64,000 bases of DNA. Source: Kaiparowitsia implicata GSE-PSE-MK54-09C (GTDB taxonomy: Bacteria; Cyanobacteriota; Cyanobacteriia; Elainellales; Elainellaceae). The stretch lies in the NCBI GenBank assembly GCA_019359435.1, contig JAHHHI010000090.1, forward strand, positions 1 to 64,000, written 5' to 3'. Made by a program: the position numbers and the translations under genes. The notes under the pieces were generated by a model. The model did no database searches. It was not told the origin of the DNA and saw only the letters and a program-made list of their open reading frames with translations. Positions 8,247 to 17,278 of the stretch are shown one piece after another (position 1 is the first letter of the stretch; each line of letters opens with the position of its first letter).

Positions 8247-10601
8247 ATGCCAACTTTTAACTTACATCGATGGCTGCCTAAGCGGCTTCATTCTCTGGTT
8301 TTTAACTTAGGCATTGCTCAAAAAATTGGCTATAGCTTTGCTCTTACACTGGGAGTTTCCATTCTCGGCACCTCTGTTGGACTGGTGATTGGAGAGGTTT
8401 ATGAGCAGCGAGCGTTGCAACAGTTAGCGTTGGCAGATACACAGCAACGCTTGCTGAATGAGCTGGAAAAAGATGTTTTGGAACTTCGGTCTCACCCTCA
8501 ACGGTTGAGTTCGGTACTAGGCAATTCGGTTTGGTTTCAATACGAAACGGTCAAATTTCAGGATGATGTGCAGCACATTCTGGATTTGGCGGCATCGCTA
8601 TCCACCTTTGCCGAGCAGAGCCAGACTGCTACGGTGAATCGCACTGCCCTTCAAGCACTGGCGAAGGAATACGAAACGATTACCGAGTCGTATCAGCAGT
8701 TAGTTCTCCAACTTTGGCAAGATCTCGACCCAGGGAATATTCCTGGAGCGGAGATTCAAACAGCACGACAGCGACTCGCACAACTTACCAATACGGGAGA
8801 CGCTGCTCAAACTGGCATTCGATTTGAGCGCTTGGCCGAGAGGCTCCAGCAAAGCATTGGAGCTGCAGATCAGCAGTATGAACAGGCCCAAGCTCAGTTC
8901 GCTGTGGTGCAGGCACTGCGACTGCAGATTATTGTGGGAGGGATTCTGCTCTCTACGGCGATCGCCGCACTGCTGGCCAGTATTACCAGTCGGGCGATCG
9001 CTCGTCCCCTGCAGAGTGTCACCCAAATCGCACAACAAGTGACCCAAGAGTCTAACTTTGACCTGCAGGCTCCCATTACCACTCGAGATGAAGTTGGAAC
9101 GCTGACCAGTTCGCTAAATCAACTGATTCAACGAGTAAAACAGCTGTTACAGGAACAAGCAGAACGGGCGATCGAGCTAGAACAGTCGAAGGAGGCGGCT
9201 GAAGTCGCCAACCAGGCGAAGAGTGAATTTCTCGCCAATATGAATCACGAGCTGCGGACTCCGCTCAACGGCATTCTTGGCTATGCCCAAATTCTCCAGC
9301 GCGATTCTGAAATCACAGACAAGCAGCTGAAGGGCGTCAACATCATTCATCAGTGCGGCTCCCATCTACTGACGTTGATCAACGATGTGCTTGACCTGGC
9401 CAAAATTGAAGCCCGCAAAGTGGAACTCTATCCTCAAGATTTCCACTTCCCAAATTTTCTAACGTCTACAGCGGAGATTTGCCGCATCAAAGCACAACAA
9501 AAGGGAATTGAGTTTATTTACGAAACATCAGACCATTTGCCGATCGCTGTGCATGCCGACGATAAGCGGCTGCGGCAGGTGCTGCTAAATCTGCTCAGCA
9601 ATGCATTGAAGTTTACCAAAATGGGCAGTGTGCTCTTTTACGTAGAAGCGATGCAGGTTTCGGAAACCTCACCCCTTCCCCGCATCCGCTTTTGGGTCAA
9701 AGACACTGGAGTTGGCATTCCTCCCGAAAAACTGGACAAGATTTTCCTGCCCTTTGAGCAAGCAGGTAGTCAGGAGCAAAATCAGGAAGGAACAGGTCTG
9801 GGATTAGCGATCAGCCAACAGATTATGCAATTGATGGGCGGTGAAATTCAGATTGAGAGTGTGTTGGGCCAGGGAAGCACCTTCTGGTTTGAGCTGGATT
9901 TACCCAGGGCACGGGAGTGGATAGAACCCAACCATTCTGCGATCGCTCCCAAGGTGATCGGGTATGAGGGCGATCGCCGCATAATTCTTGTAGTAGATGA
10001 CCATGAACAAAACCGATCTGTAGTGGTGAGCATGCTGGAACCCTTGGGCTTCCAAGTTATTGAAGCCTCCAACGGGCAAGCAGGACTGCACCAAACTCAA
10101 CAGCAGCATCCCGATCTTGTCATTACCGATGTGCTGATGCCAGAAATGGATGGCTTGGAGATGACGCGCCAATTGCGGCAGATGTCAGAGTTCGTGGATC
10201 TTCCCATCATTGCCTCACCGGCTAGCCTCTCCCATGTCGAACAGCAGGAGAGCCTGGATGCTGGGTGTAATAGCTTTTTCCCAAAACCGCTTGACTTTGA
10301 AGGACTGCTGCAAGAACTGCAAACGCAGTTAGGGTTGCAGTGGGTTTATGAGGCTCCATCCTCGGCGATTACACCCGAGACCCTGGCTACAACAGCAGAA
10401 GAGCTGGTTATTCCCCCTGCCCACGAGCTTGCTGCCCTGTATAAGGCTGCTCAAGCTGGTTTAATCCGCAATGTACAGCACGCTGCTAACGATTTGAAAT
10501 ATATAAATCCCTGCTATGCCCCATTCATTAACCAATTGCTGGAATTAGCGCAGAACTTTGAAATCGAAGCCATTCTGCAACTTATTGAACAATATGTCTA
10601 A
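8247..10601 (+). CDS. Membrane hybrid histidine kinase (HAMP-HisKA-HATPase-REC)
   Basis: About 784 residues. Two membrane helices (about 25-50 and 224-250) bracket a periplasmic helical region, followed by HAMP (about 250-302), HisKA with phosphoacceptor H334 in [12 protein letters not shown], and HATPase with N box [18 protein letters not shown] and [10 protein letters not shown] receiver follows from about 577 with D628 in [12 protein letters not shown], then an ~80-residue helical tail. Gene order suggests that the periplasmic part reads the state of the PhnD-type lipoprotein encoded just before it. The start at 8247 is chosen because it follows the previous stop by one base; a longer frame would run inside that gene. 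Confidence 0.9.
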   Translation: MPTFNLHRWLPKRLHSLVFNLGIAQKIGYSFALTLGVSILGTSVGLVIGEVYEQRALQQLALADTQQRLLNELEKDVLELRSHPQRLSSVLGNSVWFQYETVKFQDDVQHILDLAASLSTFAEQSQTATVNRTALQALAKEYETITESYQQLVLQLWQDLDPGNIPGAEIQTARQRLAQLTNTGDAAQTGIRFERLAERLQQSIGAADQQYEQAQAQFAVVQALRLQIIVGGILLSTAIAALLASITSRAIARPLQSVTQIAQQVTQESNFDLQAPITTRDEVGTLTSSLNQLIQRVKQLLQEQAERAIELEQSKEAAEVANQAKSEFLANMNHELRTPLNGILGYAQILQRDSEITDKQLKGVNIIHQCGSHLLTLINDVLDLAKIEARKVELYPQDFHFPNFLTSTAEICRIKAQQKGIEFIYETSDHLPIAVHADDKRLRQVLLNLLSNALKFTKMGSVLFYVEAMQVSETSPLPRIRFWVKDTGVGIPPEKLDKIFLPFEQAGSQEQNQEGTGLGLAISQQIMQLMGGEIQIESVLGQGSTFWFELDLPRAREWIEPNHSAIAPKVIGYEGDRRIILVVDDHEQNRSVVVSMLEPLGFQVIEASNGQAGLHQTQQQHPDLVITDVLMPEMDGLEMTRQLRQMSEFVDLPIIASPASLSHVEQQESLDAGCNSFFPKPLDFEGLLQELQTQLGLQWVYEAPSSAITPETLATTAEELVIPPAHELAALYKAAQAGLIRNVQHAANDLKYINPCYAPFINQLLELAQNFEIEAILQLIEQYV

Positions 10602-10612
10602 AAGGCACGCTC

Positions 10613-11902
10613 ATGAATATGACAACTCAGCCATCATGCACCATTCTTGTCGTAGACGATAACCCAACCAACATTCAAGTTCTCTTTGATGTGCTGAGTG
10701 AGTCGGGTTATGACGTGGCGGTCGCGAAAAGTGGGGAAAGTGCGCTCAGTCGCCTTCAAAGCCATTTACCAGACTTAATTTTGCTGGATGTCATGATGCC
10801 CGGAATCGATGGTTTCGAAGCTTGTCGTCGTCTCAAGACAAACGAGCACACCAAAAACATTCCGGTCATCTTCATGACGGCTCTTTCTGACTCGGTTGAT
10901 AAAGTGCAGGGACTCTCATTAGGAGCCGTAGACTATATTACAAAACCAATTCAACATGAGGAGGTACTAGCTCGAATTCGGGTACATTTGCAGCTACGAA
11001 ACTTGAATCGAGCACTGGAGCACCAAGTGGCCGAACGGACATCGGAACTGAATCAGACCCTGAACTATCTCAAACAAAGTCAGGTGCAACTGGTGCAAAG
11101 CGAGAAGATGTCGATGTTGGGGCAGCTTGTGGCCGGGGTTGCTCATGAGATCAACAATCCAGTCAACTTTATCTATGGCAATCTCAACCCGGCGACAACC
11201 TATGTGCAAGATTTGATGGATTTGGTGAAACTGTTCTGCGAGGACTGTCCTAGCCTAACTCCAAGAATCAAAGACCACATAGCGGCGATCGATTTTGAAT
11301 TTATGAAGGGAGATCTCCCCCGACTGCTGGATTCGATGAAGGTGGGGGCTGACCGAATTCGGCAAATTGTCCTGTCGTTGCGAAGCTTTTCTCGGCTGGA
11401 CGAAGCAGATATGAAGCGGGTGGATTTGCATGAATGCATTGATAGCACCTTGATGATTTTGCAGCACCGCTTGAAAGCAAAGCCAGAGGATGCTGCCATT
11501 GAGCTTGTTAAAGAATATGGTCATTTGCCAATGGTCGAGTGCTATCCCAGCCAGCTAAATCAGGTATTTATGAACCTGTTATGTAATTCCATTGATGCTT
11601 TGGAGGAGGAAACTGCCACTCAAGAACCTTCCAAGGCTCATTTCCCCATGATTCGCATTCAAACCGGTTGCTTGGGGAGCGATCGCGTCTTTATCAAAAT
11701 TTCTGATAATGGTCCTGGAATGCCGGAGGACGTGCGCTCCAGAATATTTGATGCATTTTTTACGACTAAGCCTACTGGTAAGGGAACCGGGTTGGGGCTG
11801 TCTATTAGCCATCAAATCATTGTAGAAAAACATCAAGGACAACTGCTGTGTGATTCAGCCCCGGGCCGTGGGGCAGAGTTCACTATCGAAATTCCCTTGT
11901 AG
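10613..11902 (+). CDS. Soluble receiver-histidine kinase
   Basis: A 429-residue protein. An N-terminal receiver (about 9-125) has acidic pocket DD at 15-16 and phosphoacceptor D59 in LLDVMMPG. A coiled-coil linker (about 130-160) is followed by a HisKA-type domain with H178 in GVAHEINNP and a complete HATPase ([27 protein letters not shown]). No membrane segment. It starts 11 bases after the hybrid kinase, making a three-gene unit. It can plausibly accept phosphate from the upstream kinase and pass it on, but no DNA-binding regulator is in the cluster, so the output is unknown. Confidence 0.9.
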   Translation: MNMTTQPSCTILVVDDNPTNIQVLFDVLSESGYDVAVAKSGESALSRLQSHLPDLILLDVMMPGIDGFEACRRLKTNEHTKNIPVIFMTALSDSVDKVQGLSLGAVDYITKPIQHEEVLARIRVHLQLRNLNRALEHQVAERTSELNQTLNYLKQSQVQLVQSEKMSMLGQLVAGVAHEINNPVNFIYGNLNPATTYVQDLMDLVKLFCEDCPSLTPRIKDHIAAIDFEFMKGDLPRLLDSMKVGADRIRQIVLSLRSFSRLDEADMKRVDLHECIDSTLMILQHRLKAKPEDAAIELVKEYGHLPMVECYPSQLNQVFMNLLCNSIDALEEETATQEPSKAHFPMIRIQTGCLGSDRVFIKISDNGPGMPEDVRSRIFDAFFTTKPTGKGTGLGLSISHQIIVEKHQGQLLCDSAPGRGAEFTIEIPL

Positions 11903-12013
11903 CTGCTTTCTTGATCAGGACTTATACATTGACTCGAACCACCTGAGTGATGGGGCGATGCAGCATGTTAAGTGATGTATCAATTGAGTTATCTAATCTT
12001 ACGTCAGTTCGGG

Positions 12014-12772
12014 TTAAGCAGAAACAGGCAAAGCGGTATCCATGAGCAGAGAAGGCTTCTTGGGTTGGTGGGAGTCGGCGATCAGTCGGCAGACTCAGTT
12101 GACCAAGCAGTTGAGCGGAGAACGATGACGCGAATGCTCAATCTGAGAACTGTTGTTGAGCTGGTCGATCACAGATTCAATCACCGCTCGTCGGCGCAGC
12201 AATAGCTTATCAGCCAGCCCCATCAGACGGGTCTTCCTGTTTCGTGTGAGCTTGGTGAACAGTGGGATGCCAGAGTTCTGCCAGAGCTGGAGGGCGAGTT
12301 TTTGGGAAACATAGCCTCGGTCGCCAAACACCTTCCCGAAGAGTCGTTGGAGGAGTTGAGGTCGAGGCTTACGGTCATCGGTATGACCGTCGGTATGACC
12401 GGGAGTCAACTGGACGTTGAGGAGTTCCCCTCGCTCATGGATGACCAAGTGCAACGTGAAGCCAAAGAACCAGTCTACGGAGGTGTTGCCTCGAGCCGCT
12501 AAGGGGTTGAATACTCTGTGGGAGGCAATCCGACGATTGTGGCAGACCTTGATGCGGGTCGCATCACTGAAGCTGAGACCCGTACACGTGCCAAAGCACT
12601 GCCGCAACTAGGCCCATACCGGGATGAGAGTCGCGGGTATCCATTCGACAACGCGGTTGTAGCTGACCAACCCTGAAAAGGCTTTACGCCAATAGCGACC
12701 AACCAATTGAGTATAAACCCACTTGAACTTGCGGTAGGCCGACTGATGGAAGGCAATCACAAGCGTCATCAT
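12014..12772 (-). pseudogene. IS982-family transposase, inactivated
   Basis: The minus-strand frame starts MMTLVIAFHQSAYRKFKWVY and runs through KVCHNRRIASHRVF, GFTLHLVIHERGELLNVQL, LFGKVFGDRGYVSQKLALQ and QIEHSRHRSPLNCLVN to HQPKKPSL, the IS982 pattern. It is broken by a TAG near 12605 and a TGA at 12092-12094, and carries a 12-bp tandem duplication giving PGHTDGHTDDRKP. The left end keeps ACGTCAGTTCGGGTTAAG (12001-12018), the IS end also seen in elements at 17507 and 51875. No matching right end is visible past 12772. Confidence 0.8.
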
Positions 12773-12854
12773 TTCGCTTCAGCACAGGCGACGCGACCGC
12801 GGCCGCATCTGTAGGCCGTCCCCTAACAGTGGCTGCAGAAGGGGTCTACCCCAG

Positions 12855-13025
12855 TTGATTGGGGATTGAAAGAAATGATGATTTCACCTGTCGATGTTGG
12901 GGATGAGTGAGTTTCAGTTGGTGCATTACGCTATGCCAACACATCCTACGAAAGCGGCGATCGCACTCAAATACGAGACTCAAAAGGTTTTCTGCGCCAC
13001 TCAAGGCTTGCTACAGCGGCTAACG
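12855..13025. repeat. ~170-bp repeat, copy A
   Basis: Nearly identical to 13841-14010 in the same orientation. Both copies run from TTGATTGGGGATTGAAAG to GCTACAGCGGCTAACG, and each ends inside the R' box of an attC-like site on the minus strand. Similarity may begin up to 25 bp further left. It includes a GCGATCGC site and a segment with partial inverted symmetry. No ORF. Confidence 0.8.
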
Positions 13026-13104
13026 TTCCGGTTGAGCGGCTACCAATAATCTCCGCCGCAACATTGACCAACCTTGCAAGTCCGCTCCAACCGGGTGGTT
13101 ATGC
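13018..13104 (-). other. attC-like hairpin site A4 behind the DUF4926 gene
   Basis: On the minus strand the left box is GCATAAC (13104-13098), three bases after the stop codon of the DUF4926 gene, and the right box is GTTAGCC (13024-13018). The inner arm GGTTGgAGCGGaCT pairs exactly with AGCCGCTCAACC except for two unpaired bases, g and a, matching the extrahelical-base layout of integron attC sites. This is the best-formed of the five. Confidence 0.65.
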
Positions 13105-13107
13105 CAC

Positions 13108-13350
13108 TTACACCGTGACTGCTTCAGGCGTTGTTTCCGGTGACGCTGGCTCAAACCGCAAAACCATGATTTGCTCTGGACGTAACCCCACAGATTCGTA
13201 AGTGCGTCCGTCACGATCACTGAATTCAACTTCAAATGCTGTGCCATTCGCCAACGTCTCAACCACTGTACCAACTTGTCCACGCCACAAATTGTATTGG
13301 GGAAGATCAACCGTCAAGGCTACAACATCCAGTAACTTAGCATTACTCAT
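13108..13350 (-). CDS. DUF4926 domain protein
   Basis: An 80-residue protein (MSNAKLLDVVALTVDLPQYN...) with the DUF4926 pattern GQVGTVVETL...FEVEFSDRDGRTYE, a small beta fold. Such proteins are common in cyanobacteria beside DUF6883 proteins and are suspected toxin-antitoxin partners; no activity is established here. GGAGG lies about ten bases before the ATG. It is the second gene of a pair, 21 bp after the DUF6883 gene, and its stop is followed by an attC-like site, so the pair looks like one cassette. Confidence 0.85.
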   Translation of the reverse strand: MSNAKLLDVVALTVDLPQYNLWRGQVGTVVETLANGTAFEVEFSDRDGRTYESVGLRPEQIMVLRFEPASPETTPEAVTV

Positions 13351-13371
13351 TCGCTCAATACCTCCACTGAA

Positions 13372-13704
13372 CTACAAAGGGTAGCAGGTCGTTAATCTTG
13401 GCGTCTCTGAATCATGCTCGATGATCCAACCACTCCGAAGGGTTGCACTTCTATTTTGCCATTCGATTATGAAGTCTAAGGTGTAGCGTTGCCCAAACTC
13501 ATCTTGTCTTCCTAACTGTGCTTCGTGAGTTTTGACGACTTCAAGCAGAATTTGGCGCAACTTCTCAGCATCGCTAGCTGCCATACCCAAAATTGATGAA
13601 AAGAGCCGAGCTTTATGCTTTCCGTCATCATGCTCTGGATTAAGACAGTAGTCTCGCAGTTTACGAATATCAACAACCGCTTGCTCAGCGTTTGGAACCA
13701 GCAT
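13372..13704 (-). CDS. DUF6883 domain protein
   Basis: A 110-residue protein beginning MLVPNAEQAVVDIRKLRDYC, followed by HKARLFSSILGM, matching DUF6883 proteins. The conserved features are the initial LVPNAE motif, the DYCLNPEHDDGKHKA segment and a C-terminal beta part (TLDFIIEW...LRSGWIIE). It is cotranscribed with the DUF4926 gene. The biochemical role is unknown; a toxin or immunity function is suggested only by its constant small neighbour and its placement among toxin-antitoxin genes. Confidence 0.8.
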   Translation of the reverse strand: MLVPNAEQAVVDIRKLRDYCLNPEHDDGKHKARLFSSILGMAASDAEKLRQILLEVVKTHEAQLGRQDEFGQRYTLDFIIEWQNRSATLRSGWIIEHDSETPRLTTCYPL

Positions 13705-13840
13705 TCAAAATTATTTCTCGTTAAAAACCAATATCTCAAAAATTAACTAAAAGGTCATTCAGATTACAGGAAGAAGAGTAGTACCAACCAAAATGCTACT
13801 ACTAGTTTTGGTCGGTATGTGGCAGAAAGGGTTTATCTGA

Positions 13841-14010
13841 TTGATTGGGGATTGAAAGAAATGATGATTTCACCTGTCGATGTTGGGGATGAGTGAGTTT
13901 CAGTTGATGCGTTAGCTGCGCTAACACATTCTACGAAAGCGGCGATCGCATTCAAATACGAGACTCAAAAGGTTTTCTGCGCCACTCAAGGCTTGCTACA
14001 GCGGCTAACG
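13841..14010. repeat. ~170-bp repeat, copy B
   Basis: Second copy of the sequence at 12855-13025. The most divergent stretch is near 13905-13930, where this copy reads TGCGTTAGCTGCGCTAAC, an inverted repeat that is degenerate in copy A. It ends in the R' box of attC-like site A5, so each attC-like site here is followed on the minus strand by the same sequence. Confidence 0.8.
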
Positions 14011-14090
14011 GTAAAGCTCAACGGACGCAAATAACTTTTACTACTTCAATAGCCAACCTGATACGTTCCGGTGCAGCATAATTGTTATGC
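14003..14090 (-). other. attC-like hairpin site A5
   Basis: Minus-strand left box GCATAAC (14090-14084) and right box GTTAGCC (14009-14003). The arm GCTgCACCGGaACG (14077-14064) pairs with CGTCCGTTGAGC (14027-14016), leaving two unpaired bases and one mismatch. It begins about 30 bases after the stop of the gene at 14121-14720. It also contains the palindrome GCAGCATAA/TTATGCTGC. Confidence 0.6.
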
Positions 14091-14120
14091 TGCTACAATT
14101 CACCTACTAATACAAGTAAG

Positions 14121-14720
14121 CTACCTTCCTAGCCAAATTTCAATATACCCAGGTTTAGCAGTAGAATCTTGATAAAAGTTAGCTCTGACAGCCTGGTTCA
14201 ACAATTGAGATTGTACAAATTCGGCAATTATTTCAGCTTGCTCCCTATCTGTTGAGTTGAAATATCTAACTTCAGGTTCGTTTGGTCGTTCTGGATCATC
14301 GAGTTGCCTTGAGCCAACTATATTGAAACCTGCTTTTATCAACTCGGAACTTAATTCATTAAATGCTCTGGTTCTCTCGTTTGTTCCTGCAAGTAGAAAG
14401 ATCCTAGCATTTTCAACAATTGGGCTTCTCAGTATGGGTAATTGTTCAGGATTCTCAGCTAGTCTACGTATCTTTGAGCTATCCAAACTCTGAAGAACAC
14501 CAGAATCAACTAGAAACAATAGTTGCTTTGCAGCTTCTTGGTTATCCGATGTTTCTAAAGCCTTTTGAATTAGCGCAAATTCAAACTTTTGCCTTTCTAG
14601 CTGAGAGCTCCAATAGCCTTGTAGACTTACTCCAATCCCTGTCCCAATTAAACCAGATATTATGGTTAAGACTCCTATTAGTAATGAAGCTTTTTTGCTT
14701 TCAGTGTTCTTTTGAACCAT
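14121..14720 (-). CDS. Membrane-anchored protein with LytR_C/SPOR-like end
   Basis: A 199-residue protein. One membrane helix (about residues 11-33, ASLLIGVLTIISGLIGTGIG) is followed by a charged coiled coil (QLERQKFEFALIQKALE) and a C-terminal alpha/beta domain from about 103 (ARIFLLAGTNERTRAFNELS...GFNIVGSRQLDDPE...AEIIAEFVQSQL...YIEIWLG) resembling the LytR_C fold. The resemblance is from pattern only. Codon use is more AT-rich than in the neighbouring core genes. The gene is followed by attC-like site A5, so it reads as a gene-cassette cargo of unknown function. Confidence 0.7.
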   Translation of the reverse strand: MVQKNTESKKASLLIGVLTIISGLIGTGIGVSLQGYWSSQLERQKFEFALIQKALETSDNQEAAKQLLFLVDSGVLQSLDSSKIRRLAENPEQLPILRSPIVENARIFLLAGTNERTRAFNELSSELIKAGFNIVGSRQLDDPERPNEPEVRYFNSTDREQAEIIAEFVQSQLLNQAVRANFYQDSTAKPGYIEIWLGR

Positions 14721-14758
14721 ACTTCTCGTACCTTGTCAAAAAATACTGCCTCAGCATA

Positions 14759-14857
14759 GGTCACCTCGAAAAATCCAGATTTTCCTAGGAGTGACAACGT
14801 GTTTTCAGGGGCTTCAGCCCTCCAGAATCTCCGCAAGGGCAATTAATCGAGGTGCCC
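14759..14857. mobile_element. 99-bp MITE-like element, copy 2
   Basis: Near-identical to 6902-7000. The right end TCGAGGTGCCC is an exact inverse of the GGGCACCTCGA left end of copy 1; here the left end has one change (GGTCACCTCGA). It lies just upstream of the membrane-protein gene at 14720, close enough to affect its promoter. Confidence 0.6.
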
Positions 14858-15042
14858 CATAGAAATAAATAATTCCAGCACTTGGCTGAGCATTTGTTTG
14901 GTGAGCACTTTTTATCCATCTCTCCTGCATCTCATCTCAAAGAGATTGGCATACTTAATGTCTTGACACGTCTCTATTATAAATTTGCAGCATAATTACT
15001 GTTTATGCTGACTCCCTTTCCTAAATTCCGTCTAACATCCCA

Positions 15043-15285
15043 CAGCAGGGTAGTTAGCCAGAATCAAAGTTTCATATCACCTCTTCTGGAGGGAGTTATA
15101 CCGAATACTATCCGCATAACCACCCAAATTGGAGTGTTATGCTGAACTCTGTCGGGCTATCTACCAGAATTCGGGTGTTATGCCGAACGAGATCGTGATA
15201 ATTACTCTCATAGAGGTGTTTAGCCGGATCTTGCTCTGTATAGTATGTCTACTGAGGGTTGCTATGCCGATAGCTTCAACAAATC
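15043..15285. repeat. Second tandem array of ~41 bp imperfect palindromes
   Basis: Units start near 15043, 15086, 15131, 15172, 15213 and 15254 at about 41-bp spacing. The left arm reads like GGGTGTTATGCCGAAC and the right arm is AT-rich with ATC/TAC near the end. The left arm resembles that of the array at 121-372 (GGGTRTTATSC), so they are probably one repeat family. The rest of the spacer 14858-15597 shows no convincing gene. Confidence 0.6.
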
Positions 15286-15597
15286 TTTATCTCTAGTGAA
15301 AATATAAGTATTTTCCTCTACAGAATGTAGAGGAAAATACTTGTTTTCTTTGATCGTTTGGTTTATTCTTTGCGATACCGGAATCTGATTTCGGTGATAA
15401 CTGACATGCGCGCTTGGGGTTTTGGGCGCTGATTAGGAGTGCTGGACACACTCACTAACCAGCTGACCTGACTCCTGAAGTGGGCAGGAGCCAGGCTTTG
15501 ATGATTATCAAGCGCCTCGCGAATGCTGACAAGTGGTTGGGTCAACCACGTCCCCAGGCGCGTTTCCTCTACAACACGCATTAGCGAGGCAAAACCC

Positions 15598-15813
15598 ATG
15601 AGTTCTGAGATTAAGGCGTTGGTGCGATCGCACCAGGGCGACAGCAATGCGCAAATTTGGATCATCGGCACGCGGGATCAGGTGATCCACTTAATGAACG
15701 AGCTGTATGTGAAAAAGGTAGCGACGGATCGAGCGCAGTTTACGCCGATTATCCCTGCGCCGTTTATCGACGGGCAGTATATGACGGTGTTGGTGCGATC
15801 GCCCCGCGCATAG
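15598..15813 (+). CDS. Small conserved-looking hypothetical protein
   Basis: A 71-residue frame beginning MSSEIKALVRSHQGDSNAQI and continuing IWIIGTRDQVIHLMNELYVKK, then FTPIIPAPFIDGQYMTVLVR. The composition and predicted alpha/beta pattern look like a real small soluble protein, and codon use matches the genome. I do not recognise the family. The start is the ATG at 15598, which stands at the end of a spacer; a longer frame to 15523 has no better support. No operon partner is apparent. Confidence 0.5.
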   Translation: MSSEIKALVRSHQGDSNAQIWIIGTRDQVIHLMNELYVKKVATDRAQFTPIIPAPFIDGQYMTVLVRSPRA

Positions 15814-15892
15814 TTCATCATTCAGCCAGAGCGGAGCATTGAGCGGGATATCGCGAAGGCGCACAACTCGTCTCAATGCTTTACCGCTGCCC

Positions 15893-17278
15893 TCAAACCC
15901 CCAACACCTTGCCCCGCAGCCCCGCAGGCAGGTCTAGACCTGCCCAGTTCAGCAGCGTTGGCAAAAAGTCGTAAATCTGTACATCTTCTAGCACTTGCCC
16001 CTGCTTGGGACGCTTTGGGTCATGAAAGATCATCAGCCCGTATTGGGCATGGTTGGCATCATCTGGCCCAGTGTCGTTATCCACAGTGTGCAGACCGCCG
16101 CCCACCGTCCCAACCGATCGCCAAGCCAGTTCATCAAAATACGCAATCAAGTCTGGCGCAATGCCGCGCACCTTTTTATACACCTGCTGGGGCGTATAGA
16201 CCTTGTTGTTGAGCGGTTTGCCCGCCGGGTCAGGAATCGCCTCCAACAGCTCAATCAGTTCCGCCCGCGTCTGCTCATACTCCCCCATCGGCACAATGCC
16301 CTGGGGTTCGCGTCCCTGCACATTCACAAACACGCGCCCATAGTAGCCGCCTGCGCCCCAGGCTTTGGTGCGGCTCCAGTCCACCTCCACCTCGTCGAGG
16401 GGTGTGGCCTCAGTGGGCGTCTCTTTCAGCGTTAACAGGCCGGCCTGCATCAGCCATTGGTTAATGCAGATGCCGCCGAGCAGCGGACGTGCCCCGTGGT
16501 CTGACACGACCAGCACCGCAGTCTCATCACTGCACTGCGCCAGCAACTCACCCACGCGCCCGTCCACATGGCAATAGTAATCGTGAATGGCGTTGGCAAA
16601 GGGCGACCCCGGTTCATGTTGAGGATGGCTCGGGTCCATCGGCTTCCAAAACGAGTGATGGATGCGATCCACACCCATATCGACCAGCATCAAAAAGTCG
16701 GGTGAGTCTTGGGCGATGATCTGTGCGGCTAAGGTAAACCGCTGGTCGCACAGGGTATAGATATTGTCTAGAATGCGGGCTTTGTCGTCAGAGCGAAAGT
16801 GGGGTACATCCAGCAAAAAGTCGGGCATCCACGCCTGAATTTGGGCGGCGAGTTCGGGGGGATGGGTGTAGGGCACGTCGGTGCTAGGCGTGAGAAAGCA
16901 GGACACCATTGAGCCGTTGACGGGACTGGGGGGAAAGGTGCCTGGTACGCTCAGCGCAGCAACCCGCCAGCCTGCATCGCCCAGATAGTCCCATAGGCGC
17001 GGAAAACGGACGGAACTGCTGTTGGCGATCGCCATCTGTTGATAGTCACGATTCACCCGATTGCGAAAGCCATAGATCCCCAACTCACCCGGGTCGCGCC
17101 CACTCATCATGCAGCTCCACGCTGGCACCGTAATCGCGGGAATACTGCTCTCCATTTTGCCGTAGCTGCCTTGCGCCATCAGCCGTGACAGATTGGGCAA
17201 ATCATCCCGCCAGCGGTTAAACACCAGCGATGGTTCCATGCAATCTAGCCCAATAATCACCAAGCGGGGAGAAGCCAT
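15893..17278 (-). CDS. Type I phosphodiesterase/nucleotide pyrophosphatase family protein
   Basis: A 461-residue member of the alkaline phosphatase superfamily. The N-terminal motif VIIGLDCMEPSLV gives the first metal-binding aspartate; the nucleophile segment is TVPAWSCMMSGRDPGELGIYG, with a threonine aligned to the family nucleophile. Later metal sites are DMGVDRIHHSFW and VVSDHGARPLLGG. No signal peptide, so it is probably cytoplasmic. The family hydrolyses phosphodiesters or pyrophosphates; the substrate here is unknown. Its gene is in the same orientation as lgt and the sulfatase-family gene, separated from lgt by a 311-bp spacer. Confidence 0.85.
   Translation of the reverse strand: MASPRLVIIGLDCMEPSLVFNRWRDDLPNLSRLMAQGSYGKMESSIPAITVPAWSCMMSGRDPGELGIYGFRNRVNRDYQQMAIANSSSVRFPRLWDYLGDAGWRVAALSVPGTFPPSPVNGSMVSCFLTPSTDVPYTHPPELAAQIQAWMPDFLLDVPHFRSDDKARILDNIYTLCDQRFTLAAQIIAQDSPDFLMLVDMGVDRIHHSFWKPMDPSHPQHEPGSPFANAIHDYYCHVDGRVGELLAQCSDETAVLVVSDHGARPLLGGICINQWLMQAGLLTLKETPTEATPLDEVEVDWSRTKAWGAGGYYGRVFVNVQGREPQGIVPMGEYEQTRAELIELLEAIPDPAGKPLNNKVYTPQQVYKKVRGIAPDLIAYFDELAWRSVGTVGGGLHTVDNDTGPDDANHAQYGLMIFHDPKRPKQGQVLEDVQIYDFLPTLLNWAGLDLPAGLRGKVLGV

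Noticed and set aside
12855-12880. GGGGATTGAAAG resembles the end of a cyanobacterial CRISPR repeat
   Set aside because: It occurs only twice, within a long duplicated sequence, with no regularly spaced direct repeats or spacers.
15363-15671. 102-codon minus-strand frame
   Set aside because: It overlaps the better-supported plus-strand frame at 15598-15813; no recognisable family or start site.
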